A stretch of DNA of 42,860 nt from MedAcidi-G1 sp002713545 (GTDB lineage: Bacteria; Actinomycetota; Acidimicrobiia; Acidimicrobiales; MedAcidi-G1): positions 1 through 42,860 of the forward strand of contig CAXGYF010000012.1 of assembly GCA_964013895.1 (NCBI GenBank). The letters are read 5' to 3'. A program made the position numbers and the translations under genes. Of this stretch, positions 33,558 through 42,801 are shown piece after piece. The notes beneath the pieces were generated by a model. It saw nothing but the letters and a program-made list of their open reading frames with translations, was not told the origin of the DNA and did not search any database. Position 1 is the first letter of the stretch. Each line of letters opens with the position of its first letter.

Positions 33558-35855
33558 ATGAAAGGTCTCATTATTGATGACCTGCTTTTGGATGGCTCTA
33601 CTACTGGATCAGTCTTTTGTGCAGATTTAACTAAGCGGGTCGATCGATTTATAGAAGAGATCTTTGAAGTTGCAGGTTATCCATCGGAGGTAGCTGTCTG
33701 CGCTTTAGGAGGCTATGGAAGAAAAGAACTTTGTCCCGGTAGTGATATTGACGTCCTGTTAATACATGATGCAGCGGTTGATATTCTGCCGATAGCCGAA
33801 AAAATTTGGTATCCGTTGTGGGATGCTGGATTGAAGCTAGGGCACCAAGTAGGCACACAAGAGGAGATTCTTAATCTTGCAGAATCCAGTCTTGAAACGG
33901 CAACAAGTTTGTTATCTTCGCGATTTGTCGCTGGTGACGATGAGATTGTTAGTGCATTGGCTGAAAAAGCCCAAGAACAATGGGTGGAAAGATTCCAAAA
34001 ATATTTGAAAGAGCTTGGATCAACAGTTGAAGATCGTTACACCCAATATGGGGAAGTTGCTTTTCTTTTAGAACCCGAATTGAAGCAAGGGCGGGGAGGG
34101 CTAAGAGATGCTCACATTTTGCAATGGATAGAGATTGCAGAACCAATCTTGATTACTTCCGAATCAACAGTTTTGCTAGATGCGGTAGAAACTCTCTTAT
34201 CAATTCGCGTGGAATTACACAGATTGACCGGAAAACGTTCAGATCGGCTTTTGTTGGAACTCCAAGATGATGTAGCTGAACAACTTAAATATGAAGATGC
34301 TGATGAATTGATGGGTGCCGTGGCAAATGCAGCGAGAGTAATTACGTGGACAGGAGATGGTGCTCAAAGACGCATTGAAAGGATTAAACAGTCAAGTCCC
34401 ATAAGGAAGTCGCTAAGTAGGTTGCGGAATATCGAGATTGCTTCAGATCTTGATTTAGACAGAGGTCGTTTGGGACTGACACAAAAAGCTGATACAACAG
34501 ATCCATTTTTACCTTTAAGAGCTGCTGTTTCGGCGACAAAATGTGGCGCCTATTTGGAAAGGGCCTCTTTGGAAAAGTTGGCAGAAAACAAAACTGAAAT
34601 GCCCAAGAAATGGCCCAAAGAAGCAAGAGAGTTATTTATTGAACTTTTGATGTCTGGTCCTGAAGCAGTTTCGATAATCGAGGATTTGGATCAATACGGA
34701 TTATTTGCACGCCTTATTCCAGAGTGGGAGTCTTGCCGTTCAAAACCTCAGCGAAATGCCTATCACATGTTCACAGTTGATAGGCATCTGCTAGAAACAG
34801 TTTCAGTGGCTGCGGGATTAACAGAATCTGTAGCTCGACCAGACCTACTAGTTCTGGGTGCTTTACTCCATGACATTGGAAAGGGTTACCCAGGTGACCA
34901 TACGGAAGTGGGAATGGAGTTAGTGCAGAGCATTACTGAAAGGATGGGCTATGAAAATAAAGATGTGGAATTATTGGTTGGTATGGTCGAACATCACCTT
35001 CTTTTACCAGATGTAGCTACGAGGCGCGATCTTGATGATGATGGAACAATTAAATCTGTTGCAAGAGCCGTAAAAAACCTTTCTCTTCTTTCTCTTTTAG
35101 ATGCACTAACCGAAGCTGATTCTATTTCGACAGGATCTTCCGCCTGGAGTGCTTGGAAAGCTGGACTTGTTAGAGAACTCGTGGCGCGTGTGCGTCATGT
35201 TCTAGCTGGTGGTGATGTCGATGATGTGGTTGAAGTCACTTTCCCTAATCAAAAACAAATTGATGAGATGCTTTCTGGAAAGGAAGTTTTCTCAGGTAAC
35301 CAATTTGAATTAACAGTGATCACCAATGATCGACCTGGTGTATTCTCAAAAATTGCAGGAGTTTTGGCACTAAATGGACTGGATGTAATAGGAGCAGATG
35401 CCTACTCTGATTCCGGGAGAGCTTTATCTATTTTTTCAGTGGCTGAAAAATCCTATGAGCTTCCAAAATGGGAAGAGATTTCACAACAAGTGCAACTTGC
35501 ACTAGAAGGTCGACTGGCTTTAGCAGCTCGGATTGGTGAACGTTCGAGGATTTATACTTCGGTTTCTACTAATGCAAGACCCTTTGAACCGAGAGTTGAA
35601 GTAGATAATTTCACGTCCGATTTCGCAACAGTTTTAGAAGTAAGTTGTCCTGATGGAGTTGGGATTCTCTATCGTATTACACGAGCTTTCGCTGAGCTTG
35701 ATTTAAACATAGTTAGAGCTCGAGTTCAGACTCTTGGTTCAGATGTTGTCGACGCATTTTATGTACTTGACGCGAATGGTAGAAAAATCGAAGACCCAGA
35801 TCACCTCAGTGAAATTGAATTAGCAGTTTTGCGGTGGATAACGACTGATTTATAA
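33558..35855 (+). CDS. glnD: PII uridylyltransferase / uridylyl-removing enzyme GlnD
   Basis: Bifunctional nitrogen-sensing enzyme that modifies and demodifies PII protein in response to glutamine; in actinobacteria the modification is adenylylation. The product is 765 residues. The N-terminal nucleotidyltransferase has LGGYGRKELCPGSDIDVLL, the HD domain has LGALLHDIGKGYPGDHTEVG and a later VEHHLLLPDVATRRD, and two C-terminal ACT domains begin FELTVITNDRPGVFSKIAGV and VLEVSCPDGVGILYRITRAF. All active-site motifs look intact. The start has only a weak ribosome binding site, consistent with coupling to amt. Confidence 0.93.
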   Translation: MKGLIIDDLLLDGSTTGSVFCADLTKRVDRFIEEIFEVAGYPSEVAVCALGGYGRKELCPGSDIDVLLIHDAAVDILPIAEKIWYPLWDAGLKLGHQVGTQEEILNLAESSLETATSLLSSRFVAGDDEIVSALAEKAQEQWVERFQKYLKELGSTVEDRYTQYGEVAFLLEPELKQGRGGLRDAHILQWIEIAEPILITSESTVLLDAVETLLSIRVELHRLTGKRSDRLLLELQDDVAEQLKYEDADELMGAVANAARVITWTGDGAQRRIERIKQSSPIRKSLSRLRNIEIASDLDLDRGRLGLTQKADTTDPFLPLRAAVSATKCGAYLERASLEKLAENKTEMPKKWPKEARELFIELLMSGPEAVSIIEDLDQYGLFARLIPEWESCRSKPQRNAYHMFTVDRHLLETVSVAAGLTESVARPDLLVLGALLHDIGKGYPGDHTEVGMELVQSITERMGYENKDVELLVGMVEHHLLLPDVATRRDLDDDGTIKSVARAVKNLSLLSLLDALTEADSISTGSSAWSAWKAGLVRELVARVRHVLAGGDVDDVVEVTFPNQKQIDEMLSGKEVFSGNQFELTVITNDRPGVFSKIAGVLALNGLDVIGADAYSDSGRALSIFSVAEKSYELPKWEEISQQVQLALEGRLALAARIGERSRIYTSVSTNARPFEPRVEVDNFTSDFATVLEVSCPDGVGILYRITRAFAELDLNIVRARVQTLGSDVVDAFYVLDANGRKIEDPDHLSEIELAVLRWITTDL

Positions 35856-35899
35856 ATTTTTAATGTGACGAATTGCTCTTATTGCCCTACCTTAGTTGT

Positions 35900-36598
35900 A
35901 TGCCTGAAACACCTCCAGAAATAGTTAGCAAACAGGATCTATTGAGATGGGCGGAAACCATTGCAGGTATTGCTCGAACAGGACTTGGATTCACTGAAGT
36001 GTTGTACGAGCAAGAACGATACGAAGAGATTTTAAAAGTAGCTGCAGATATGAAGCAACGTGCTGAAGGTGACGGTTTAGTCTCTGATGAATTATATGAA
36101 AGTTGGCGTGATTCGGTAATTGAAGGAACACCAGGTTATGTGACACCAAAAGTGACTGTTGGTGCTGTTGTTGGAAATGATGACGGAGAAATATTGCTGA
36201 TTCAAAGAGCAGATTCAGGAAGGTGGCTTTACCCAACCGGTTGGGCTGATGTCGGATATTCAGCTTCGGAGGTAGTTGTTAAGGAAGTGGCAGAAGAGAC
36301 CGGTATCGAATGTGAAGTTATTAAACCTATTTCTATCCTTGATGGTATGAGGCTGGGCTTCACTGGAATACCTCTCTATTCACTTGTTTTTCTTTGTCGA
36401 AAGACTGGAGGAACCTTAAAACCCCATCCACTGGAGTGTAAAGATGTTGGGTTTTTCAGTGAGGAGTCACTGCCTGAAGGAACAGTTTCTCCTCAACGTT
36501 GGGCATCCCACGCATTCGCGGCGATTCGAGGCGAAAACGTGGAAGTAATGTTCGATAGGCCACGTGAGCCTGTTTGGTTAGATCAAACCGATCTCTAG
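35900..36598 (+). CDS. NUDIX hydrolase with N-terminal NUDIX_N-type domain
   Basis: A 232-residue pyrophosphohydrolase. The N-terminal helical part (LRWAETIAGIARTGLGFTEV) is a NUDIX-N domain seen in nucleotide-sugar or MutT-like members. The NUDIX box lies in GWADVGYSASEVVVKEVAEE followed by TGIE. The metal-binding Glu residues (KEVAEE) are kept, but the first box Glu is Tyr (VGYS) and the usual Arg of REUxEE is Lys. Activity is likely but the substrate is unknown. The ATG at 35900 is preferred over a frame running nine codons earlier. It ends ten bases before the end of the reverse-strand PAC2 gene. Confidence 0.87.
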   Translation: MPETPPEIVSKQDLLRWAETIAGIARTGLGFTEVLYEQERYEEILKVAADMKQRAEGDGLVSDELYESWRDSVIEGTPGYVTPKVTVGAVVGNDDGEILLIQRADSGRWLYPTGWADVGYSASEVVVKEVAEETGIECEVIKPISILDGMRLGFTGIPLYSLVFLCRKTGGTLKPHPLECKDVGFFSEESLPEGTVSPQRWASHAFAAIRGENVEVMFDRPREPVWLDQTDL

Positions 36599-36608
36599 CT
36601 TCTGATAC

Positions 36609-37484
36609 CTATATCTGTCCGGTCTGATTTCTAAGAAAATCCTCAACTTCGCTAACTAGAAGCTCAGGGTTGCTGTCTTCCTCGTTGACTTCTGAGTTGT
36701 GGTCAAAATCTTCTTCAAGTTGATTTACATATTCAGCCGTATCCATGTCTTCTGCGACCAGCTCATTTATTTGTCTTTCGTAGGCTGCAGATGCTATTTC
36801 TAAATCGGTGCAGGAAATTCCTATTTCAAGGACATCCGCTAGTCTTTCAACCAATGCAAGGGCAGCTTTCGGGGAGTGGGCTCCTGAAACATAGGAAGGA
36901 ACGCCAGCCCATAGTGACATACTAGGAATTTCTTTTTCACGTAGAACACTATTTATAACTCCGACTATCCCTGTTGGTCCTTCGTATGTGGAGGGAGGAA
37001 GATTTAGTCTCTTTGCTAATTCAGAATCATCGGAAGATCCAAAAACTTTCACAGGTCTGCTATGGGGAATATCAGTTAGGAGTGAACCTAGAGTTACCAC
37101 CATGTGACTTTCGATTAGCGAAGTAACCTCTATCACTTGTTCTGTAAATGTCCGCCAGCGAAGTTGTGGTTCATGTCCGACAATGATTACCAGATCGTGT
37201 TTGGAGTCAAACATTTTAGCTATAAGTATTTCTGTCGCTGGCCAGATTATTTCGCGATGTTCATCGGGTATTTCTATTACAGGACGAGAAATAGTGAAGT
37301 CAAAAAACTCCTCTGACTCAATTGCTCCTACTTTTATTGCGCTAAAACGATCTTGGAAGTATTTCACTGCAGTTGTGGCAGCTTCACCTGCGTCGTTCCA
37401 ACCTTCGAACGCAGTTATTATCACGGGGTTGTTTAGTTCGTTTAGAAGTTCTTTGTTAGTCCATTTGATAAATTTTGAAGCCAT
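36609..37484 (-). CDS. PAC2 family protein
   Basis: A 291-residue member of the PAC2 family (proteasome assembly chaperone 2 fold), common in actinobacteria, where a link to proteasome or Pup-related function has been suggested but is not proven. Visible parts are VIITAFEGWNDAGEAATTAV at the start, DLVIIVGHEPQLRWR, YEGPTGIVGVINSVL and MSLWAGVPSYVSGAHSPKAA. The C-terminus is acidic (EDFDHNSEVNEEDSNPE). It is divergent from the GNAT gene across a 66-base region that includes a CGCGCGCG run. Confidence 0.9.
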   Translation of the reverse strand: MASKFIKWTNKELLNELNNPVIITAFEGWNDAGEAATTAVKYFQDRFSAIKVGAIESEEFFDFTISRPVIEIPDEHREIIWPATEILIAKMFDSKHDLVIIVGHEPQLRWRTFTEQVIEVTSLIESHMVVTLGSLLTDIPHSRPVKVFGSSDDSELAKRLNLPPSTYEGPTGIVGVINSVLREKEIPSMSLWAGVPSYVSGAHSPKAALALVERLADVLEIGISCTDLEIASAAYERQINELVAEDMDTAEYVNQLEEDFDHNSEVNEEDSNPELLVSEVEDFLRNQTGQI

Positions 37485-37550
37485 TCAAACGGATGCTATC
37501 GGATATGCGCTCGCGCGCGACCCAAGATTTGTAATCTAAACTTGTATCGG

Positions 37551-37991
37551 ATGATTGAAAAAAATATTGAAGTAAAAGAAATAGCGAAAGTTGACGACAA
37601 ACTTATTGAGGCTATGAAACGGTTGGTCCCGCAGCTATCAAACTCTAGCTCCCCTCCAGATCGTTTTGCTTTGGAAGAGATAGTTGCTTCTGATTCTTCA
37701 ATACTGTTGGCTGCTTTTATTGATGGAGAAATTGTTGGTTCATTAACTTTGGTTATTTTTAGTATTCCAACTGGTAAAAGGGCTTGGATTGAAGACGTTG
37801 TTGTTGACGAAAAATGTCGAAATAAAGGGGTTGGAGAAGTTTTAAATAAAGATGCAATAAACATTGCTCGACAGCGTGGTGTTAAAACCGTGGATTTGAC
37901 TTCGCGTCCATCTCGTCAATCTGCAAATCGTCTTTATAATCGTTTGGGTTTCATTCAAAGAGAAACAAATATCTACAGATTTGAAATATAA
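37551..37991 (+). CDS. GNAT-family N-acetyltransferase
   Basis: A 146-residue acetyltransferase. Motif A is IEDVVVDEKCRNKGVGEVL, with the R/Q-x-x-G-x-G/A acetyl-CoA pyrophosphate loop (RNKGVG), and the C-terminal SANRLYNRLGFI stretch is typical. The substrate cannot be predicted. ATG 37551 is chosen; a TTG at 37542 is an alternative. A 16-base palindrome follows the stop. Confidence 0.85.
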   Translation: MIEKNIEVKEIAKVDDKLIEAMKRLVPQLSNSSSPPDRFALEEIVASDSSILLAAFIDGEIVGSLTLVIFSIPTGKRAWIEDVVVDEKCRNKGVGEVLNKDAINIARQRGVKTVDLTSRPSRQSANRLYNRLGFIQRETNIYRFEI

Positions 37992-37993
37992 AG

Positions 37994-38009
37994 AAAATCT
38001 TAAGATTTT
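37994..38009. terminator. Perfect AT-rich palindrome after the GNAT gene
   Basis: AAAATCTTAAGATTTT is a perfect 16-base palindrome followed by TT and C, and it sits three bases after the GNAT stop codon. It looks like a weak intrinsic terminator that may work in both directions. An operator for mscR is another possibility. Confidence 0.4.
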
Positions 38010-38084
38010 TTCAATTAGCTGACTTGGGAAGCTTTGTGCCAGTGGGTGTAGTTTTTGTGAAGGGAATTATTAAGGGGTTGCGTG

Positions 38085-39167
38085 ATGGCACATCAAGTAA
38101 AAGGGGTTATCGCTGGAAAGAAAGGGGAACCTGTTTCAATTGAGATGATTGAGGTTCCAAATCCGGGCCCAGGAGAGGTGTTGATTGACGTAAAAGCTTG
38201 CGGAGTATGTCATACGGATTTGCATTATCGAGAAGGAGCTATCAATGATGACTTCCCTTTTCTGTTGGGTCATGAAGCCGCCGGATTTGTAGAAGAAGTT
38301 GGTGAAGGTGTTGATGACTTAACTTCAGGAGACTTTGTAATTTTAAACTGGCGAGCTGTATGTGGGCATTGCAGATCTTGTCGAAGGGGGCGACCATGGA
38401 ACTGTTTTGCAACTCATAATGCAACACAGAAAATGAAATTTGATGGCAAAGAACTCTCCCCGGCTTTAGGGATTGGAGCGTTTGCGGAGAAAACTCTTGT
38501 TGCGGCAGGACAAGCTACAAAGGTGAATCCTGAAGCTAAACCGGAAGTCGCTGGGCTTATAGGTTGCGGAGTGATGGCTGGTTTAGGAGCCGCTATGAAT
38601 ACTGGGCAAGTTAGTCGTGGAGATTCAGTTGCGGTTTTTGGTTGCGGAGGTGTTGGTGATGCAGCAATTGAAGGTTCGCGTTTAGCCGGAGCTCACACCA
38701 TAATTGCGGTTGACATAGATCCGACAAAACTTGAGTGGGCTAAAAAATTTGGGGCTACGCATGTTATTGATTCATCAAAAGTTGATCCAGTTGATGCTAT
38801 TAGAGAAATAACAGATGGCAATGGAGTTGATGTAGCAATAGAAGCTATCGGTCTCCCTGTTACTTATGAACAAGCTTTTTATTCTCGTGACCTTGCTGGA
38901 ACAGTCGTATTAGTTGGGGTTCCAAATCCCGAAATGAAAATTGAACTTCCTATGATTGAAATTTTTGGTAGAGGCGGAACTTTAAAATCTTCTTGGTATG
39001 GAGATTGCCTACCTTCACGAGATTTTCCTATGCTTATCGATCTTTACTTGCAAGGACGTCTTGAGCTTGATCTTTTTGTTTCAGAAACAATTAGTTTGAA
39101 CGAAGTAGAAGAAGCTTTTCACAAAATGGAACGTGGAGAGGTTCTTCGTTCTGTGGTCATACTGTAG
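38085..39167 (+). CDS. mscR: S-(hydroxymethyl)mycothiol dehydrogenase (formaldehyde detoxification)
   Basis: Zinc-dependent alcohol dehydrogenase that oxidises the formaldehyde-mycothiol adduct, eventually yielding formate. The product is 360 residues. It matches the mycothiol-specific subgroup along its whole length: ACGVCHTDLHYREGAINDDF (catalytic zinc), VCGHCRSCRRGRPWNCFATH (structural zinc), NATQKMKFDGKELSPALGIG, VFGCGGVGDAAIEGSRLAGA (Rossmann) and LKSSWYGDCLPSRDFPM. AAGGGG lies seven bases before the ATG. Mycothiol dependence implies an actinobacterial host. It leads a dense operon of five genes and links to the formate dehydrogenase at 22.6-27.1 kb. Confidence 0.93.
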   Translation: MAHQVKGVIAGKKGEPVSIEMIEVPNPGPGEVLIDVKACGVCHTDLHYREGAINDDFPFLLGHEAAGFVEEVGEGVDDLTSGDFVILNWRAVCGHCRSCRRGRPWNCFATHNATQKMKFDGKELSPALGIGAFAEKTLVAAGQATKVNPEAKPEVAGLIGCGVMAGLGAAMNTGQVSRGDSVAVFGCGGVGDAAIEGSRLAGAHTIIAVDIDPTKLEWAKKFGATHVIDSSKVDPVDAIREITDGNGVDVAIEAIGLPVTYEQAFYSRDLAGTVVLVGVPNPEMKIELPMIEIFGRGGTLKSSWYGDCLPSRDFPMLIDLYLQGRLELDLFVSETISLNEVEEAFHKMERGEVLRSVVIL

Positions 39168-39179
39168 TCATAAATCAAA

Positions 39180-40160
39180 GTGCGTTGGTTAATTGTTGGT
39201 CATGGAAAGATAACTGCGAATTTTATAGAGGCCGCGCGCGGAATAGGTCATGAGATTGTCGCTGTTGCAGGAAGAAATGTTGAAAGAGTTTCAATATATG
39301 CAAACAAAAATGAAATAGAGAAATCTGGAGAAGATTTGCTTCTTCTGTCAGAAGGAGTGGATGCTGCGTATATAGCAACACCTCACACTGAACACTGCAA
39401 CGGAGCTATAACTCTTCTAGACAACGGGGTGCCTGTTCTTTGTGAGAAACCTTTGGCTGTAAATCTCAGACAAGTCGAACAGATGGTTAATGCAGCGAAA
39501 GAAAGCAATACTTTTCTGATGGAAGCAATGTGGACTAGGCACCTACCAATTTATGAAGAAATCATTGATTGGATTAAGAAGGGTCTAATCGGTGAACCAA
39601 AACTTATTGACGCTTCGTTGGGTTTCAATGCGCCCTATGAACCAGAATCACGTTTATGGAACCCACAACTTGCCGGAGGAAGTCTCTTAGATGTCGGTAT
39701 TTATCCACTAACCCTTGCACATTTGATATATGAAAATAATCCAGAAAACATTTCTGCATTAGCTGAACTCTCGCCAGACGGTGTAGATGCGCATGTATCT
39801 ATGTCATTGCAATATCAAAATTCGGCTCTAGCAAAACTTGGATCTGCCATCAATCTATCTCTACCCAACAGTGCATTTATTTTAGGAGAATCAGGTTTTA
39901 TCGAAATACCTGATTTTTGGTGCGCGCAGAAAGCTTTTGTTTCACAAGGCTCGGCGAAAAGAGAAAGTCTTAGTCCTCATGATATAAATGGATTCGAATA
40001 TCAAATCCGCGAAGTGGATAGATGCTTATCAGAAAGGTTGATGCAGAGTCCAAAAGTTTCCTGGGAGTGTTCCCTTTCGATGATGCAATTAATGGATAAC
40101 ATCCGTTCTCAAATTGGTGTTATTTATCCAGTAGATAGAGAAGGGCATGATGGAGTATAG
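39180..40160 (+). CDS. Gfo/Idh/MocA family oxidoreductase
   Basis: A 326-residue NAD(P)-dependent oxidoreductase. The N-terminal Rossmann fold starts RWLIVGHGKITANFIEAARG, then AAYIATPHTEHCNGAITLLD and VLCEKPLAVN (the family EKP motif), and a C-terminal alpha/beta domain includes GGSLLDVGIYPL. It resembles dihydrodiol dehydrogenase-like members; the substrate is unknown. The start is GTG, 12 bases after mscR. Its end overlaps the aldo/keto reductase by 14 bases. Confidence 0.88.
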   Translation: MRWLIVGHGKITANFIEAARGIGHEIVAVAGRNVERVSIYANKNEIEKSGEDLLLLSEGVDAAYIATPHTEHCNGAITLLDNGVPVLCEKPLAVNLRQVEQMVNAAKESNTFLMEAMWTRHLPIYEEIIDWIKKGLIGEPKLIDASLGFNAPYEPESRLWNPQLAGGSLLDVGIYPLTLAHLIYENNPENISALAELSPDGVDAHVSMSLQYQNSALAKLGSAINLSLPNSAFILGESGFIEIPDFWCAQKAFVSQGSAKRESLSPHDINGFEYQIREVDRCLSERLMQSPKVSWECSLSMMQLMDNIRSQIGVIYPVDREGHDGV

Positions 40161-41136
40161 GGAGATACCGGGAATTCGAATTCCCTTATCGCAAATCATT
40201 CAAGGCGCCACAACTCTTTTCGGTGATGAAACTGTTTCTCATTGGGAAAATTTGCTTGATGATGTGATGGCCTCAGGAATTAATTCTTTCGATACAGGTC
40301 TTGTGTATGCAGATCAGGATGGTACTTGTGATGAACGGTTGGGAAGATGGATTAATGCTCGCAATGTTCGCGACAAAGTCATTGTCATTGGTAAAGGGTG
40401 CCATCCTGCGCCCCCTAATTGGGAAAAGTCTCGTGTTTTACCAGAATGTGTTGGAGTAGATATAGAAAAAACATTGGACCGTATGGGAACTGACCGTTTG
40501 GATCTTTGGCTTTTTCATCGTGATAATGAAGAAGTCCCACTCGATGAACTTGTGGACGCAGTAGACAAGCAAGTTTCAGCTGGTTTAATCGATGCATGGG
40601 GAGTCTCCAACTGGAGTATTAAACGATTTTCAAATGCTATAGAAGCGTCAGAGAAAAATTCTTGGGTGAAACCAGAAGCTTTCAGTCCTCACTTATCTTT
40701 GGTTACTCAGGAACAACCCCCATGGGAAGCTGTGACGAGTATTGCGGGAAATAGAGCAGAAGATGACAGGGAATGGTTAAAAGAGAATCAGATTCCAGTT
40801 TTGGCGTGGTCAACTTTAGCAGGTGGCTATTTAACCTCTTCAATAGACTCTGAATCCATACAGAATCCAAATTCCCTTTTAATGGCGGAGACAGCTCGTT
40901 GTTACCACTCAGAGGTGAACTGGTTGAGACGTGAACGTGCGACAGAGTTAGCTGTAAAGAAGGACTGCACACTTGAACAGATAGCAGTTTCTTGGGTTCT
41001 GCATGCAGATTTTCCAACACATGCGCTATGTGCTTCACGTAGCAAGACAGAGGCTTTTCATAACGTAGCTGCCGCTGACATAAAACTTTCTAAAAGTGAA
41101 AGAGTTTGGTTGGAAAGCGGTGAGATTATTGAATGA
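40147..41136 (+). CDS. Aldo/keto reductase
   Basis: A 329-residue NADPH-type aldo/keto reductase. The catalytic tetrad can be placed: Asp and Tyr in SFDTGLVYADQ, Lys in VIVIGKGCH, and His in LWLFHRDNEE. GVSNWSIKRF and PVLAWSTLAGGYL are barrel signatures. The substrate is unknown; close overlaps with the Gfo/Idh/MocA gene before it and the SnoaL-like gene after suggest one pathway. ATG 40147 or 40150 is the start. Confidence 0.88.
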   Translation: MMEYREIPGIRIPLSQIIQGATTLFGDETVSHWENLLDDVMASGINSFDTGLVYADQDGTCDERLGRWINARNVRDKVIVIGKGCHPAPPNWEKSRVLPECVGVDIEKTLDRMGTDRLDLWLFHRDNEEVPLDELVDAVDKQVSAGLIDAWGVSNWSIKRFSNAIEASEKNSWVKPEAFSPHLSLVTQEQPPWEAVTSIAGNRAEDDREWLKENQIPVLAWSTLAGGYLTSSIDSESIQNPNSLLMAETARCYHSEVNWLRRERATELAVKKDCTLEQIAVSWVLHADFPTHALCASRSKTEAFHNVAAADIKLSKSERVWLESGEIIE

Positions 41137-41557
41137 AAAAGAAGTTCGAGAACAAAATATAGAAGTTTTAAAAACTGCAATCTCTTCTATTGGAACCGGA
41201 AACAATGAAATATTTTCAAGTCTTTACACAGATGACTGGGTTCTTGAACTTCCATATAGTGAGCCCCCCAAAGTTTTGACGGGTATAACTGAAATTTTGG
41301 CTTATTTAAAACCGCAAATGGGCAAACTTGAATTTACTCTTTCACTCACAGAAATCTTTGAGTGCCTTGATCCTAATTTGTTAATCGCAGAATATGTGAG
41401 TGAAGGGAGATCCACTATCACTCATAAGCCTTATCAAAACTCCTATATAGGATTGTGGAGATTTAGGGAAGGCAAAATTTGTGGGGTTAAAGAATACCTG
41501 AACCCCATGATTGCCGCCGAAGCCAACGCACGGGCTGGTGATGAAAATCGAAAATAA
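41129..41557 (+). CDS. SnoaL/NTF2-like protein
   Basis: A small alpha+beta cone protein of about 142 residues. The pattern IFSSLYTDDWVLELPYSEPP, then VLTGITEILAYLKPQ, is typical of the SnoaL-like or ketosteroid-isomerase-like fold, and it ends with GLWRFREGKICGVKEY. Members can be isomerases, hydratases or non-catalytic. The start is uncertain: a TTG at 41129 just before the preceding stop is used here, while a GTG at 41096 would extend the protein by 11 residues and the overlap to 41 bases. It overlaps the next gene by 17 bases. Confidence 0.75.
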   Translation: MNEKEVREQNIEVLKTAISSIGTGNNEIFSSLYTDDWVLELPYSEPPKVLTGITEILAYLKPQMGKLEFTLSLTEIFECLDPNLLIAEYVSEGRSTITHKPYQNSYIGLWRFREGKICGVKEYLNPMIAAEANARAGDENRK

Positions 41558-42746
41558 ATTAGAACGATTAAGAAATGGGGATATTTTTGAAGATCTAATT
41601 CAGGCTTGGAAAAGATTAGGTCGACTTGTTTATAACGACGCAGCAACGGATCCTGATTCATTAGAAAGGGCTACAGGCCTGTTGTATATGACCCATTATC
41701 TGACAGCAGGAGCAACACTAGCAATGGAGCTAAATGACCCTGACTATCCATATTTCGATCGTTGGGCGGATCGGTCGTACTCTTGGGGAATTGATTCCCC
41801 AGACGGTTTGTATTCGTTTGCGTGCATTAGAGGTGACTCGACGTATCGCATTTTCGGAAAGAGAGGCACTGCACATCAATTCGACATTGAGGTTCATTCG
41901 CCTCATTTTGCAAATGCCCCAAATTATCTAAGAACTGGGAACTTAGGATTTGTCGACATATATACCGAACTAGATGGAAGCGTGGAAATAGTTCTTAGTC
42001 CAGAACCACCTCCAGAAGATAAGAAATTCAATTGGATTCAACTAACTCCAGATGCTGAGTCAGTCTGTGTAAGACAGTTTTTTTATGACTGGGAAAATGA
42101 ACAGAAAGCAGAACTATCAATTGAAAAAATCGATGCGAAATACCCACCCCCACCTGAAAAACCTGAAGTCATAGTTGACAAGGCAGAGCTTTTAATTAAA
42201 TGGCTTGACGAGGCTGGAACATTTTGGGATGAAGTAATACGTACTTTTATGAAAGAACCAAACACAGTCACATTTTTAAATCCGAAAGAAAGTGATTGGG
42301 GTGGTCATGGTGGTCTTTCATATGGCATGGGTTCGATAGAAATCGGTCAAAATGAAGCTGCATTACTAGAGGTAAAACCCCCAGATTGCCACTTTTGGGG
42401 TTTCCAGCTCGGAAGTATCTACTGGGAGTCAATGGACTGGTGGAGAAGGCAGTCTTCATTAAATGGTTTTCAGGCAAAATGTGATTCTGATGGCGTTTTT
42501 CGTTGCGTAATTTCATCCCAAGATCCAGGTGTTCATAATTGGCTTGACACAGCAGGTTATTCGCAATTGACAATAATGGGCCGCTGGTTGCATGCCAGAG
42601 ATTTTCCACAACCGCAAATAAAGGTTATTCCTTTTGAAGAAATTGACGAATATCTACCAGAAAACACCCAGAGGATTAGTTTGAACGAAAGAAGTGAGAT
42701 AATTAGACGCCGAAATCTGGCTGTCCAGAAGATCTTAGGGCTTTGA
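41541..42746 (+). CDS. DUF1214-containing protein
   Basis: A 401-residue protein with a C-terminal DUF1214-like region (GSIEIGQNEAALLEVKPPDC, FWGFQLGSIYWESMDWW, and a late SQDPGVHNWLDTAGYSQLT). Such proteins are widespread in mycobacteria and other actinobacteria and have no firmly assigned function. There is no signal peptide or membrane segment. The ATG at 41541 lies inside the end of the SnoaL-like gene; a longer frame from 41511 is possible. It closes the mscR operon. Confidence 0.85.
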   Translation: MKIENKLERLRNGDIFEDLIQAWKRLGRLVYNDAATDPDSLERATGLLYMTHYLTAGATLAMELNDPDYPYFDRWADRSYSWGIDSPDGLYSFACIRGDSTYRIFGKRGTAHQFDIEVHSPHFANAPNYLRTGNLGFVDIYTELDGSVEIVLSPEPPPEDKKFNWIQLTPDAESVCVRQFFYDWENEQKAELSIEKIDAKYPPPPEKPEVIVDKAELLIKWLDEAGTFWDEVIRTFMKEPNTVTFLNPKESDWGGHGGLSYGMGSIEIGQNEAALLEVKPPDCHFWGFQLGSIYWESMDWWRRQSSLNGFQAKCDSDGVFRCVISSQDPGVHNWLDTAGYSQLTIMGRWLHARDFPQPQIKVIPFEEIDEYLPENTQRISLNERSEIIRRRNLAVQKILGL

Positions 42747-42801
42747 TTCCGCCTTGGGGTAGGCCTAGGACATCAAGCTAAAGTCCACCAAGGGGGTCAT
42801 C

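Noticed and set aside
42751..42795. CCTTGG...CCAAGG inverted repeat before the final lipoprotein
   Set aside because: Six-base arms with about 30 bases between them; too weak to call a hairpin.
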